In this document: piece by piece, positions 36,125 to 45,516 of the stretch
Layout: every line of letters begins with the position of its first letter
How positions within the stretch are numbered: position 1 is the first letter of the stretch
Source: an uncultured Pseudomonadota bacterium
GTDB taxonomy: Bacteria; Myxococcota_A; Bradymonadia; Bradymonadales; Bradymonadaceae
Reading direction: 5' to 3'
DNA length: 64,000 nucleotides
Assembly: GCA_913057905.1 (NCBI GenBank)
Contig: CAJXPB010000001.1
Span: 682,001-746,000 of the forward strand
Notes under the pieces: generated by a model
The model's database searches: none
What the model saw: only the letters and a program-made list of their open reading frames with translations
Told to the model about the DNA's origin: nothing
Program-made: the position numbers and the translations under genes

Positions 36125-36431
36125 GGCGTTCGACTCGGTAGAAATGGCATGCGACTGTGACACACCCGCAGGGATGTGACTAACAAACCGCCCCCTCCAG
36201 TCAATGGCGCCGACGGTCAGGACCCCCTGCACTCCATGGAATCGCACCTCAGAGATCGGGGCAATCTGATTTAAACGATCAGCTACCGATCATTTCTTTG
36301 TTGACGACCCGATCTCCGGTCTCTATGCTCGAGGTGCACGGAGCGAGTCATTTCAATGGCCACGGATGGCCCACCTGCCGGGTGTCGGTTTCGGCCGCAT
36401 CAGCAGGTGACCCACAACATGAGGGACTGTC
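36125..36431. other. Intergenic region with methyltransferase promoter and GATC cluster
   Basis: This 307-base gap separates the divergent zinc-ribbon and methyltransferase genes. It holds an AT-richer stretch (near 36265-36300), a good sigma-70-type promoter for the methyltransferase, and four GATC sites at 36254-36257, 36277-36280, 36288-36291 and 36311-36314. The last lies inside the promoter spacer. I see no other gene or structured RNA. Confidence 0.6.
36301..36329 (+). promoter_or_regulatory. Promoter of the DNA methyltransferase gene
   Basis: TTGACG and TATGCT stand 17 bases apart, about 100 bases upstream of the methyltransferase ATG. The spacer contains a GATC site, so the enzyme may methylate its own promoter if GATC is its target. 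Confidence 0.55.
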
Positions 36432-37268
36432 ATGGAATCGAACCTCAAGGACGAGGTCGACGTCGAACCCTACTACGACCACCCCCGCGGATTCACCCTG
36501 TATCAGGGAAACTCCCTGGAGCTGCTCGAGGACCTGCCCGACGAGCGGTTCGACATGATCTTCGCCGATCCCCCTTACTTTCTGTCCAATGACGGAGTGA
36601 CCTGCGAGAACGGCGAAATGGTCTCCGTCAACAAGGGACGATGGGATCGATCCGAGGGCATCGAGGCAAATCACACATTCAACGAGCGGTGGCTCGATGC
36701 CGCGCAGGACCTGCTGAAGCCGAACGCTTCCCTGTGGGTCTCGGGCACCCAGCATATCATCTACAGCCTCGGGTTTGCCCTCCAGACGCTCGACTACAAG
36801 ATCCTCAACGACATCGCATGGTTCAAAGTCAATCCGCCCCCAAACCTCTCGTGCCGCTACTTTACCCACGGGACTGAAACGCTGATCTGGGCGGCCAAGA
36901 ACCACGACGCCAAACACACCTTCAACTACGAGAAGATGAAGGAGATGAATGGCGGCAAACAGATGAAAAATCTATGGAACATCATGTCGCCCAGAAAGGC
37001 CGAAAAGAAGCACGGTAAGCATCCGACCCAGAAGCCGATGAAGCTTCTGAACCGGATTGTCCTCGCAGCCAGTGATCCGGGCGACCTGATTCTGGACCCG
37101 TTTTGCGGAAGTTCGACCACCGGTCTGGCCGCCGTCAAAAACGGCCGGCGCTACATCGGTATCGACCAGAGCGAGGAGTATCTGGATCTGTCGATCAAAC
37201 GCTTCGAAGATCTGAACGAAGAACTCGACAGCCAACCGGAACTGGAGATGGATCAGACGGGCACCTGA
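36432..37268 (+). CDS. DpnA-like DNA adenine methyltransferase (solitary)
   Basis: This 278-residue beta-class-like methyltransferase has the catalytic DPPY (residues 46-49) near the N-terminus and the SAM-binding DPFCGSS motif near the C-terminus (224-228, last Gly of FxGxG replaced by Ser). Several segments match what I recall of DpnA: DPPYFLSNDGV, VSVNKGRWD, NPPPNLSCRYFTHGTE, NYEKMKEMNGGKQMK and GKHPTQKP. DpnA relatives methylate adenine in GATC, so that specificity is plausible. No endonuclease gene adjoins it, so it looks solitary. A stem-loop terminator follows. Confidence 0.85.
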   Translation: MESNLKDEVDVEPYYDHPRGFTLYQGNSLELLEDLPDERFDMIFADPPYFLSNDGVTCENGEMVSVNKGRWDRSEGIEANHTFNERWLDAAQDLLKPNASLWVSGTQHIIYSLGFALQTLDYKILNDIAWFKVNPPPNLSCRYFTHGTETLIWAAKNHDAKHTFNYEKMKEMNGGKQMKNLWNIMSPRKAEKKHGKHPTQKPMKLLNRIVLAASDPGDLILDPFCGSSTTGLAAVKNGRRYIGIDQSEEYLDLSIKRFEDLNEELDSQPELEMDQTGT

Positions 37269-37292
37269 GTCCCCTGACCACCTCCGAGCCAA

Positions 37293-37325
37293 AGCCCATC
37301 CGTCTTCGTGGCGGATGGGCTTTTT
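37293..37325 (+). terminator. Rho-independent terminator after the methyltransferase
   Basis: A 10-bp perfect stem (AGCCCATCCG pairing with CGGATGGGCT) with a 9-base loop is followed by a run of five T. It separates the methyltransferase from the helicase gene. Confidence 0.85.
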
Positions 37326-37416
37326 GAGCGTGCGTGACGGCCGCGGGTTCGACGGTCCACGGCTTCGTGTTACGCACACACGCCGATCACGTGGCCCGAG
37401 ACCCCCGGAACCGTAC

Positions 37417-39597
37417 ATGGAATACCAAGGACTGACCCTGGATCCGTTTCAGGAAGAGGCGGTTCGTTACATCGAGAACGACCGAAGCGTGCTGGTGGCT
37501 GCGCCCACCGGAACCGGCAAAACCCTGATTGCCGATTATCTCATCGACGAAGTTCTCGAGGAGGGCGGAGAGGTCGTCTACACGGCGCCCGTCAAGGCCC
37601 TGTCGAACCAGAAGTATCGCGAATACTGCGAGTTGCATGGACGCGAAAACGTCGGCCTCATTACCGGGGACCTCGTCATCAACCGGAACGCGCCGATCCG
37701 GATCATGACGACCGAAATCCTGCGCAACGTCCTCCTGGAGGGCGGAATGGCTCCGATCGACGAGGGAGACGTCGGGCCCGCGCGGGACGACCGAGTGGTC
37801 GTCGACGAAGACGAAGAGGACGATGCCGTCGCCACTCCATCCCAGGCTCGGCTTCCCCGTCTGGAGAACCTGCGCGCTGTCATCATCGACGAAATCCACT
37901 TCCTGGACGACGATTACCGTGGCACGGCCTGGGAAGAATTGCTCATCTACCTGCCGACGCGTATCCGCATTCTCGGGCTGTCGGCGACCCTCTCGAACCT
38001 GAACGAATTCGCCGACTGGCTCAGCGAAATCCGCGACACCCGGGTCGAAGTCGTACGCGAAGAGGAACGCGCCGTTCCGCTGCATTTTCGGGTCGGCAAC
38101 AACCAGACCGGAATCGTCGACGTCGACGAGTTCGATTCCGCCTATCAGTCCTGGCGAGACCGCGGCGGGTCGGACGGCGAGATGACGACCCATTTGGACA
38201 TCCTGGAGATGATGCCGACCGAAGAGTTCCCGGCCCTCTTTTTCATCTTCAGTCGGAAGATGGTCGAGAAACTCGCCTACAGCCTCTCTCGCTCCCGACT
38301 CGGCGGCAAGCTCAACGACATGGCCGACACCCGAGAGTTGCAGAGCCGGATCGATTCATTCGACCACGACAACCCCGAGGTCCTGACCCCTCGCCAGAAA
38401 TCGATGTACATGAAGGGCATCGCCGGACATCACGCCGGGTTGCACGTCAAGCTCAAGGCCCTCGTCGAAGAGCTGTACGAGGACAAGCTTCTGAACATCG
38501 TCTACTGTACGTCGACATTCGCACTGGGCATCAATATGCCCGCCCGGACCGTGGTCCTCGACTCCCTGACCAAATACAACGGCGAAGAGTTCGCCCCCCT
38601 GACCGTCCGTGAATTCATGCAGATGGGGGGAAGAGCGGGCCGACGCGGCATCGATCCTGAGGGCGATGTCGTGATCCGCCAGGATTTCAAATACTACGAC
38701 GAAGTGCGGCCGATGCTCGACCAGTTGCTCTCCGGGGACAGCGAGCCCGTCGAATCGTCGTTCAACCTCTCGTTCCATTCGGTTGTCAACCTTCTGGACA
38801 ACTTCGACGAATCACGCATTCGGACCCTGTTGAACCGGTCATTCAAAGCGTATCAGGCTCGCAAAAATGCCGAGGGACTGCGCCGGGAGCTCGAGGAGGC
38901 CGAGGCGGACTTCCAGCGAGCCGACGGTGAGGCGCCGTCGGTCGACGATCTCGATCAGCGTCGAAGCCAGCGCAGGCGCGTCGCCTCCCTGCGACGCCAG
39001 GTGACCGAACAGGAGCGGCCACGTCTGTGGGAGGAATTCGAGCGCAAGGTGACCTTCCTTCGAAGCCACGACTACATCGGCGACGACAATTCCCTTCTGA
39101 AGCCGGCCCGCATCCTCAAGCACATCAAATTCGTCGAAATCTTCCTGACCGAACTGATTCTCGAGGGGATCGTCGATGATCTGGAGCCGCGCGAGCTCTT
39201 CGGTGTGCTCTGCGGGCTGGTCCACGAATTGCCTCGACGGGCGAATGTGGACAAGCCACGCGATGACAAGTGGTGGTCGATCTTCTCGGAGGTCAATGCC
39301 ATCTGGGAGAGCGACATCGTCGCCGGCGCCGAGGCGCTGACCGATGAGGAGACGACCCTGACGCCGGAGATGATGCCCCTGGGTGAACGCTGGGCCCAGG
39401 GCGAAAGCCTCGCCGACATCCTCAAGAGCGTGCACAACGAAACGGACCTCTCCGGCGGACTCGTCGGCGCCTTTCGACGAGCCAAAGACCTGGTCGGGCA
39501 ACTCCGGGAGTTGTACTCCGACGACAGACAGCGCCGCCGCGAGCTGATCGACTTGATTCGCCGAGTCAGCCGCGACGAAGTGCAGGTCTTGGACTGA
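37417..39597 (+). CDS. Ski2/Mtr4-like DExH-box helicase
   Basis: This 726-residue superfamily 2 helicase has motif I APTGTGKT (about residues 29-36), the YTAPVKALSNQKY block typical of Ski2-like enzymes, motif II DEIH (VIIDEIHFLDD), motif III SATLSN and motif VI QMGGRAGRRG. An acidic insertion (DEDEEDD) lies between motifs I and II. The C-terminal part continues with the DSHCT-like helical region. It probably unwinds RNA or DNA in repair or decay; HelY-like actinobacterial relatives are comparable. The start is the ATG opening MEYQGLTLDP. The gene follows the methyltransferase terminator by about 90 bases. Confidence 0.88.
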   Translation: MEYQGLTLDPFQEEAVRYIENDRSVLVAAPTGTGKTLIADYLIDEVLEEGGEVVYTAPVKALSNQKYREYCELHGRENVGLITGDLVINRNAPIRIMTTEILRNVLLEGGMAPIDEGDVGPARDDRVVVDEDEEDDAVATPSQARLPRLENLRAVIIDEIHFLDDDYRGTAWEELLIYLPTRIRILGLSATLSNLNEFADWLSEIRDTRVEVVREEERAVPLHFRVGNNQTGIVDVDEFDSAYQSWRDRGGSDGEMTTHLDILEMMPTEEFPALFFIFSRKMVEKLAYSLSRSRLGGKLNDMADTRELQSRIDSFDHDNPEVLTPRQKSMYMKGIAGHHAGLHVKLKALVEELYEDKLLNIVYCTSTFALGINMPARTVVLDSLTKYNGEEFAPLTVREFMQMGGRAGRRGIDPEGDVVIRQDFKYYDEVRPMLDQLLSGDSEPVESSFNLSFHSVVNLLDNFDESRIRTLLNRSFKAYQARKNAEGLRRELEEAEADFQRADGEAPSVDDLDQRRSQRRRVASLRRQVTEQERPRLWEEFERKVTFLRSHDYIGDDNSLLKPARILKHIKFVEIFLTELILEGIVDDLEPRELFGVLCGLVHELPRRANVDKPRDDKWWSIFSEVNAIWESDIVAGAEALTDEETTLTPEMMPLGERWAQGESLADILKSVHNETDLSGGLVGAFRRAKDLVGQLRELYSDDRQRRRELIDLIRRVSRDEVQVLD

Positions 39598-39606
39598 CCG
39601 GCTGTC

Positions 39607-40986
39607 TTACAGTTGGATGGCCAGGTACATGCCACTGCCTCTTCGCAGGATTCGAAGCCGGACGACATCGCCCTCCTGGAGCTCGGAGAGCGCCGCCCTC
39701 AGGTCGGCCGGGCTCTGAATATCGGTCGACCCGACCTGCTGGATGATGTCGCCGCGCCGAAGGGCACCGGAGGCCGGCGAACCGGGCTCGACCGACTCGA
39801 CGAGTACGCCGGCATCGGTCGAGATGTCCAACTGAGCCGCGATGCGCTTGCTCAGCTCGGTAACCTCGACTCCGAGCTTCAACGAGTCATCTTCGCGTGG
39901 CTGCGACTCCTTGGTCGCTCGCTGGCTGTCGGGACGGGTCGTCGGTTCGACGGTCATCTCCCGGCGTTCTCCCTGACGCCACACGGTGATGTTGGCCTTG
40001 CTGCCCGGAGAGGTCTCTGCGACGGCGAACATCAATCGCTGGACCTTACGGACCCGTTCACCCTCGAATTTGAGGACAATGTCGCCGCGCTCCAGGCCGG
40101 CTTTGTCGGCCGGTCCGCCCTCTTCGACCCCTGCGATCAAGACGCCGAAATCCTTCGAGACCCCGAAACTCTTGGCCAGGCGCTGATCCAACGGCTGCAG
40201 GCGGGCTCCGATGTATCCACGTTCGACGTATCCCTTCGACTTCAACTGGGGAAGAATCTCCTTGATCATGTCGACCGGAACGGCGAATCCGATACCCTGC
40301 CCACGTTTGACGATCGCAGAGTTCATTCCGATGACGCGCCCCTCCATGTTAAAGAGCGGCCCGCCGGAATTCCCGGGATTGATACTCGCATCGGTCTGGA
40401 TGAAATTGTCGTACACACTGTGCCCGATGGTCCGGCCCTTTGCACTGATGATCCCGGTTGTCACCGAGTAGTTCAGGCCAAACGGGTTCCCGATGGCGAC
40501 CACCCACTCTCCGACCTTTGTCTCGGAAGAATTTCCGAGTTCGACGGCCGGAAACTCTCCGGTCGGCTCGACCTTCAGCAGCGCCACATCGTACTTCTTG
40601 TCCGACCCGACGAGCTCGGCCTTGTAGGTGTCTCCGTTTTTGAGGCTGACCTCGATGGTGTCGGCCTTCGAGACGACGTGATGGTTGGTCAGTACATATC
40701 CGTCCTCGCCAATGATGAAGCCGGAGCCCTGCCCCTGCCTGGGCGTCTGCCGTTGTTTTTGCTGAAAAAATGGATGCTGTGAGCCTCCCCCTCCGCTCAT
40801 CTGCGCCGTGACCGTTACCACGCTCGACTTCTGCGACTCGAAGACGCTCGTGACGTCCGGCAGGTTCTTCGATTGCGCCCGAGCCGAGGTGGCTGCGAAG
40901 AGCCCCGACAGCGCGAACGCACCGATCAGCAGCCAGCGAACTTTTGTTTGAAAGGAAGCGGTTCCGGACATGCGATCCGCATTCAT
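39607..40986 (-). CDS. Second HtrA/DegP-type serine protease
   Basis: The 459-residue exported protease has a signal peptide (residues 6-37, ending ATSARA), a trypsin-like domain with His103 (TNHHVV), Asp133 (KYDVALLKV) and Ser207 (NPGNSGGPLF), and two PDZ domains (GVLIAGVEEGGPADKAGL, GVLVESVEPGSPASGAL). A GGAG site precedes the ATG by eight bases. It differs from the HtrA at 5 kb in sequence, especially the basic Gln-rich loop (QQKQRQTPRQGQG) before the active site. It is convergent with the helicase gene and divergent from mutS2. Confidence 0.92.
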   Translation of the reverse strand: MNADRMSGTASFQTKVRWLLIGAFALSGLFAATSARAQSKNLPDVTSVFESQKSSVVTVTAQMSGGGGSQHPFFQQKQRQTPRQGQGSGFIIGEDGYVLTNHHVVSKADTIEVSLKNGDTYKAELVGSDKKYDVALLKVEPTGEFPAVELGNSSETKVGEWVVAIGNPFGLNYSVTTGIISAKGRTIGHSVYDNFIQTDASINPGNSGGPLFNMEGRVIGMNSAIVKRGQGIGFAVPVDMIKEILPQLKSKGYVERGYIGARLQPLDQRLAKSFGVSKDFGVLIAGVEEGGPADKAGLERGDIVLKFEGERVRKVQRLMFAVAETSPGSKANITVWRQGERREMTVEPTTRPDSQRATKESQPREDDSLKLGVEVTELSKRIAAQLDISTDAGVLVESVEPGSPASGALRRGDIIQQVGSTDIQSPADLRAALSELQEGDVVRLRILRRGSGMYLAIQL

Positions 40987-41222
40987 AATCGTGCTCCAAG
41001 CGTAAAGAACCAGATGTCACCCGACGTAGATGCACGCCCGTCGGACTCGTTCACCCAACGGAAGGGGGTCGCGCCATTAACATGACGGTCACGGAGAATT
41101 AGTCCAGCCCCAGCACTCAGGGGCCGACCGTCTTATCGTTTGACTTGCCTCTCGACGCGGGCGTCATTAGAGATCATAGCGTCGCCGAGCCGCCTCCACA
41201 TCTCCCGGACACGATACAGCAC

Positions 41223-43877
41223 ATGACGGATCCCTCCGCACGCGAGCCTCGAATCTCCGAAGACACAGCTCCTCCTTCACCCGACGACGAGAGCTTTCCG
41301 CTCGATCGCCTCATCCGCCTGACTCTGCATCCGCTGGAAGACGAGGAGGCCGACGATCTCGAAGCGGGATGGGCCGACGCCCCCGGAGCGACGATTCCGT
41401 CGAAGACGCTTCACGATCTCGACTGGGAGCGAGTCGTCGACCTCGTCGCCGAAAAGGCGGTCACACCCGAGGGGCAGTCGTTGATTCCCCGGCTTCCTCC
41501 CCTTCCCGACAAGCCGGCGGTCCAGCGTCGCCTCCATGAGGTCTCCGAGGCGATGCGGATGCTCGACGAGGACGAAGACCCGCCACTGAGAGGCCAGCAC
41601 GACATTCGCCGGGCCCTGAATCACGTCGAACGCGACGGGGTCCTGGTCGCGGAGGACCTCGAAGCGATCGGGCGCAACTGCGACGGGGCCTCGCGTGTCG
41701 GCCGTTACCTGAAGAATCGGTCCCGTGAATACCCTTATCTGGCGGCCGTCGGCGACGGTCTCGACCCGTGTGAGGACCTGCGGGAGGCCCTCAACCAGGC
41801 CATCGAGCCGGGAGGCCGGCTCAGCGACAAGGCGAGCCCGGATATCGCCAAACTGCGCAGGGCCGTGCAGAACCAGCATGACCGACTGAAGGCCCGGGTG
41901 GACTCGCTGCTGCGCTCGGAGGACCTCGAAGAGTACCTCCAGGACGACTACTACACCGTCCGCGAAGACCGCTACGTCCTGCCGGTGCGTGTCGACCAGA
42001 AGACTCACGTACCTGGCATCGTCCACGGCTACTCCTCGAGCGGAAAGACGGCGTTTATCGAACCCCGTGAACTCGTCGATATCAACAACGAGCTGCGGTG
42101 GGCCCAGATCGAACTCGAGGAGGAGGAAAACCGCATCCTGGAGCGCCTCTCTCGACTCGTCTCCAAACATGTCGACGCACTCCGACGCAATGCGGACCGC
42201 CTGGCGTATCTGGACGTCGTCACCGCTTCGGCCCGCTTCGGGCAGGAGACCATCCAGGGGTCGATTCCCGAGATTACCGAACAGCGAATGGCCCTGCGTG
42301 AGCTCAAACACCCGCTGCTGTGGGTCCAGAATGCCCACTATGACGACGATCAGCGCCAGAACGAGACGGTCACCAACGACGTTCACATCGACCCCGACAA
42401 GCAGACGCTGGTCGTCTCGGGGCCGAACACCGGCGGGAAGACGGTCCTGTTGAAGGCGATGGGGCTCAGCGCCCTGATGGCGCGTTGCGGGCTGCCGATC
42501 CCGGCCGGAGACGACAGCCAGGTTCCACTGTACTCGGAGGTCTTCTCCGATATCGGAGACGAACAGTCTATCGAGCGGGACCTGAGTACCTTTTCGGCCC
42601 ATCTGACCAACATCAACAGCTTTCTGGACCGAACTTCGCCGGAATCACTGGTCCTGCTGGATGAGTTGTTCACCGGCACCGATCCTCTCGAGGGGGCTGC
42701 CCTGGCAACCGCGCTTCTGGAGGATCTCTCGACACGTGGGTCGACGACGGTGGTGACGACCCACCTGGAGGGCCTCAAGACACTCGCGCTCCAGGACGAC
42801 ACCTTCGCCAACGCGTCGATGGGGTTCGACCTCGACGACCTCGAGCCTACCTATCGCGTGACGATGGGCGTGCCCGGCAGTTCCTTCGCGCTCCGGATCG
42901 CCGACCGGCTCGGCTTTCCGGAACGGCTGATCACACGGGCGACCAACGTCCTCGAAGGCGATGAGCACCACGGGGTCGATGAAGTCATTGCCTCGCTGGA
43001 AGACCAGATGACCGAACTGCGAAAGGAGCGCACCCGCATGGAGGAGGCTCGGCGCAAAGCCGAACAGTCCGAATCGAAGTATCGCGAGAAATACGAGAAA
43101 TTGCGCGACCGCGAGCGCGAGATGGTCCACGACGAGACCCGCGAACTCAAAGAACAGCTCAACGAGGCCCGGGAGATGATCCGAGAGAAGATCAAGACCC
43201 TGCAGCGGGCCAACCGGGTCGAGCGAGGAGACATCGAACAACGCGACCTGCATGCGATGCAGGAGGAACTCAAAGACGCCGAAGACACCATCGAAGAGGC
43301 CACCGACAAAACCCGGCCGCCGGAGACCGGCCCCGCCGGGCTGGTCCGCATTCAGAAGGATGAGCTCGAAGAGGGTATGGAGGCGTACGTCCACGCCTAC
43401 CAGCGCAAGGGGACCGTCACCAGCTACGATGACGGCGACAATCAGGCGAAGGTCCAGATCGGTGCACTCAAAGTGACCGCCGATGTCGACGACCTCTATT
43501 ACCCGAGCGAAAAGGACCGTCGTTCCCATGTGCGCGGGCGCTCCGGGTCGGGAAGCTCGTCGGGCAGCGGCTCCTCCGACGGCGCAGCTCGCAGCGGAAA
43601 GACGAACGTACCACGTACCGAAGAGCACACATTGGATGTACGTGGCCAGCGGGTCCAAGAATCCATCGATTCGGCTGCAAACTTCCTGGACCAGAAGTTC
43701 CTGGATGGCTTCAATGCCGTCATGATCATTCACGGGAAAGGGACCGGGGCCCTCCGACGCGGCATCCGAGACTACCTCGCCGACTCCCCGTACGTCGCCT
43801 CCTGGCGTGAAGGGGATCGCGACGAAGGCGGCGACGGCGTGACCGTCGTTGAACTCGCCGAGGAGATCCACGGGTGA
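41223..43877 (+). CDS. mutS2: MutS2-type ATPase with Smr domain
   Basis: This 884-residue protein is MutS2: a core clamp/lever region, the MutS ATPase with Walker A GPNTGGKT (near residue 402) and Walker B LVLLDELFTGTDP, a long coiled coil (about 600-720), an OB-like KOW segment and a C-terminal Smr nuclease domain from about residue 800 (TLDVRGQRVQESIDSA, then IHGKGTGALR). It lacks the mismatch-recognition domain. MutS2 suppresses recombination or acts on collided ribosomes. An acidic extension of about 50 residues precedes the family start. The ATG was chosen for want of support for an earlier in-frame TTG. Its stop overlaps the next start (GTGA). Confidence 0.92.
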   Translation: MTDPSAREPRISEDTAPPSPDDESFPLDRLIRLTLHPLEDEEADDLEAGWADAPGATIPSKTLHDLDWERVVDLVAEKAVTPEGQSLIPRLPPLPDKPAVQRRLHEVSEAMRMLDEDEDPPLRGQHDIRRALNHVERDGVLVAEDLEAIGRNCDGASRVGRYLKNRSREYPYLAAVGDGLDPCEDLREALNQAIEPGGRLSDKASPDIAKLRRAVQNQHDRLKARVDSLLRSEDLEEYLQDDYYTVREDRYVLPVRVDQKTHVPGIVHGYSSSGKTAFIEPRELVDINNELRWAQIELEEEENRILERLSRLVSKHVDALRRNADRLAYLDVVTASARFGQETIQGSIPEITEQRMALRELKHPLLWVQNAHYDDDQRQNETVTNDVHIDPDKQTLVVSGPNTGGKTVLLKAMGLSALMARCGLPIPAGDDSQVPLYSEVFSDIGDEQSIERDLSTFSAHLTNINSFLDRTSPESLVLLDELFTGTDPLEGAALATALLEDLSTRGSTTVVTTHLEGLKTLALQDDTFANASMGFDLDDLEPTYRVTMGVPGSSFALRIADRLGFPERLITRATNVLEGDEHHGVDEVIASLEDQMTELRKERTRMEEARRKAEQSESKYREKYEKLRDREREMVHDETRELKEQLNEAREMIREKIKTLQRANRVERGDIEQRDLHAMQEELKDAEDTIEEATDKTRPPETGPAGLVRIQKDELEEGMEAYVHAYQRKGTVTSYDDGDNQAKVQIGALKVTADVDDLYYPSEKDRRSHVRGRSGSGSSSGSGSSDGAARSGKTNVPRTEEHTLDVRGQRVQESIDSAANFLDQKFLDGFNAVMIIHGKGTGALRRGIRDYLADSPYVASWREGDRDEGGDGVTVVELAEEIHG

Positions 43878-44332
43878 AATGGGTCGTCTACATCCATCAC
43901 ACGTTTCTTCACGCCCCGATCGTGCTGTCGATAGCCCTGGCGTGTGTCGGGCTCACCTCTCTGAGACGAGAGCCCGAACCGCTGACCGGAATCATCCGAT
44001 GGGGCGGCTGGGCGACCTTCGGCCTCATCGGCCTCACCGCCGTCTCGGGCCTCATCGTCGCGCCGGGCTGGCTCGGAGGCGCCGGCTCGGAGGGTCTGAC
44101 CCATCACCGCAGCCTGGGTTTGGTCTCGTGGATCGTCGTCGGGATAGCTACCTGGGCGTACGAAAAGGGGGTGCGCAACGACTCGACCGACTGGCGCCGA
44201 TTCGCCGTGGGTGTCTGGTGCGTCGCATCGCTGAGTATCCTCGGGACCGCCCACTGGGGCGCCGCGGAACGCCACCCGGAGGTCATTCCGTGGTCGGAGA
44301 CTCCCTACGAGCGCCCCGAAACACGGCGTTGA
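43874..44332 (+). CDS. Small four-helix membrane protein coupled to mutS2
   Basis: This 152-residue protein has four hydrophobic segments (VVYIHHTFLHAPIVLSIALAC, FGLIGLTAVSGLIVAPGWL, SLGLVSWIVVGIATWAY, VWCVASLSILGTAHWG) and is likely an inner-membrane protein of the DUF2231-like type. Histidines cluster near the helix ends (IHHTFLHA, HHRS, HWGAAERH), which would fit heme or metal binding, though this is inference. It starts at a GTG overlapping the mutS2 stop, so it is translationally coupled to a DNA-repair ATPase. The end is six bases from a convergent peptidase gene. Confidence 0.65.
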   Translation: MKWVVYIHHTFLHAPIVLSIALACVGLTSLRREPEPLTGIIRWGGWATFGLIGLTAVSGLIVAPGWLGGAGSEGLTHHRSLGLVSWIVVGIATWAYEKGVRNDSTDWRRFAVGVWCVASLSILGTAHWGAAERHPEVIPWSETPYERPETRR

Positions 44333-44338
44333 GTCGGT

Positions 44339-45313
44339 CTATCGAGCCTCGGACCCATCGATCGGCGTAACCCGTTGGCCCTCCGGGGTTCCACCCCCGC
44401 CGGCCCCCAGCGGCATCCCCCTGGAGACGATCTCCCCGTCGGCCCGATAATCGGTGAACCGAAGCGGGAGACCCTCGGCGAGCGGAAACCGAGCACGATT
44501 CTGGAGGTGGACGTGGACATGGGGCAAAAAGGTCCGGCCGGAATTCCCACACTCGGCCACCTTCTGGCCCGGCGACACGACATCCCCGACCTCGACGTTC
44601 AAGGAGTCCTTCTTGAGTGTCGCCAAGAACAGATACTCTCGGGGGCCCACTTCGATGACGATGTGGTTTCCGAGCGTCGAGGTTTCATCGTGTTCACCGG
44701 GCGGCGCGTCCTTCAACGAGCCTTCCAGACGGATCACTTTGCCGCCGACGGGGGCCAGGACGGGCCGACCAAAACAGTAATAGTCCTCCAGGGACTCCCC
44801 GTCGCCGGAATGGCGTGAGCCATCCCTTCGGACCGTGAAATCGTAGGCCCATCGCGACCAGGAGGCGACCGCATGGTAGTTGCGCTCCAGATGCGGACCG
44901 CCGGCGGTCGTATACCAGTCCCCCTCGAAGGGGAGTCGATACGCGTGCTCGGAGGTCCACCCCTCTGTTGAGACCGGCGCCGGAAACATGGGCACGGTAC
45001 AGAAGACAGCCGTGCCAATGAGCAACGCGAACCCGACGATTCTTCGACGTCGAATCAGCGGGGGATTGAACACCGTTTTGACGCCCCCCCAGAACGTGAC
45101 CGGGAGCGTGAAGGCGCCAATGATCGGAACCAGATAACTGTGAGCGGCCACGCTCCAGATACCGCTTCCAAACAACACGTACATCCACGTGGCAAACGCC
45201 ACCACGGTCAAACCTATCGCCGCGCGGGTCCACCATTCCCAGTGGGCTTCGGCCGTCTGATTCGAGGGCCGAGTCGGTGCCGAAGATTCTGCATCCTGTG
45301 GTCGATTGTTCAT
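44339..45313 (-). CDS. Membrane-anchored M23-family peptidase-like protein
   Basis: This 324-residue protein begins with three membrane segments (about residues 25-115) followed by an extracytoplasmic LytM-like domain. The peptidase part has GRPVLAPVGGKVIRLEG, NHIVIEVG, GDVVSPGQKVAECGNSG and FLPHVHVHLQNR, the last carrying the H-x-H zinc ligands; upstream H-x(n)-D ligands in HAVASWSRWAYDF are present. M23 enzymes cut peptidoglycan cross-links, or, if inactive, activate amidases. The chosen ATG has a GAGGAG site about 12 bases upstream; an earlier ATG is possible. It converges with the small membrane protein gene. Confidence 0.8.
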   Translation of the reverse strand: MNNRPQDAESSAPTRPSNQTAEAHWEWWTRAAIGLTVVAFATWMYVLFGSGIWSVAAHSYLVPIIGAFTLPVTFWGGVKTVFNPPLIRRRRIVGFALLIGTAVFCTVPMFPAPVSTEGWTSEHAYRLPFEGDWYTTAGGPHLERNYHAVASWSRWAYDFTVRRDGSRHSGDGESLEDYYCFGRPVLAPVGGKVIRLEGSLKDAPPGEHDETSTLGNHIVIEVGPREYLFLATLKKDSLNVEVGDVVSPGQKVAECGNSGRTFLPHVHVHLQNRARFPLAEGLPLRFTDYRADGEIVSRGMPLGAGGGGTPEGQRVTPIDGSEAR

Positions 45314-45516
45314 TCTCGGTTTGTCTCCTCGATTTTCGGGTCCATCCGATGGGCGAGCCATTCTTCATCGCCGCCGAACCGAGGTCAACTCGACCTCCGG
45401 GACGACCGCGGAGTTCTCTCGCGCCGCGTTCGTTGTTTGACACCGTTCGATCAACTATCGTCGATCCGCGGCCCGCACGGTCCCGTCGCCCATGATTCTT
45501 CTCAGATCCGACGAAG

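Noticed and set aside
36432-39597. A restriction-modification system formed by the methyltransferase and helicase
   Set aside because: The helicase is of the Ski2 type, not a type I/III restriction subunit, a terminator separates the two genes, and no nuclease is present.
41140-41170. TTGACT upstream of mutS2 as a promoter
   Set aside because: The downstream region at proper spacing reads GTCATT or CATTAG, too far from a -10 consensus.
41277-43871. Long antisense frames over mutS2
   Set aside because: They mirror the GC-rich codons of a diagnostic MutS2 gene and carry no motif.
45381-45397. Hairpin GAGGTC-5-GACCTC before the kinase gene as a terminator or riboswitch
   Set aside because: The stem is only six base pairs with no T-run and no conserved aptamer features; it may be an operator but this cannot be supported.
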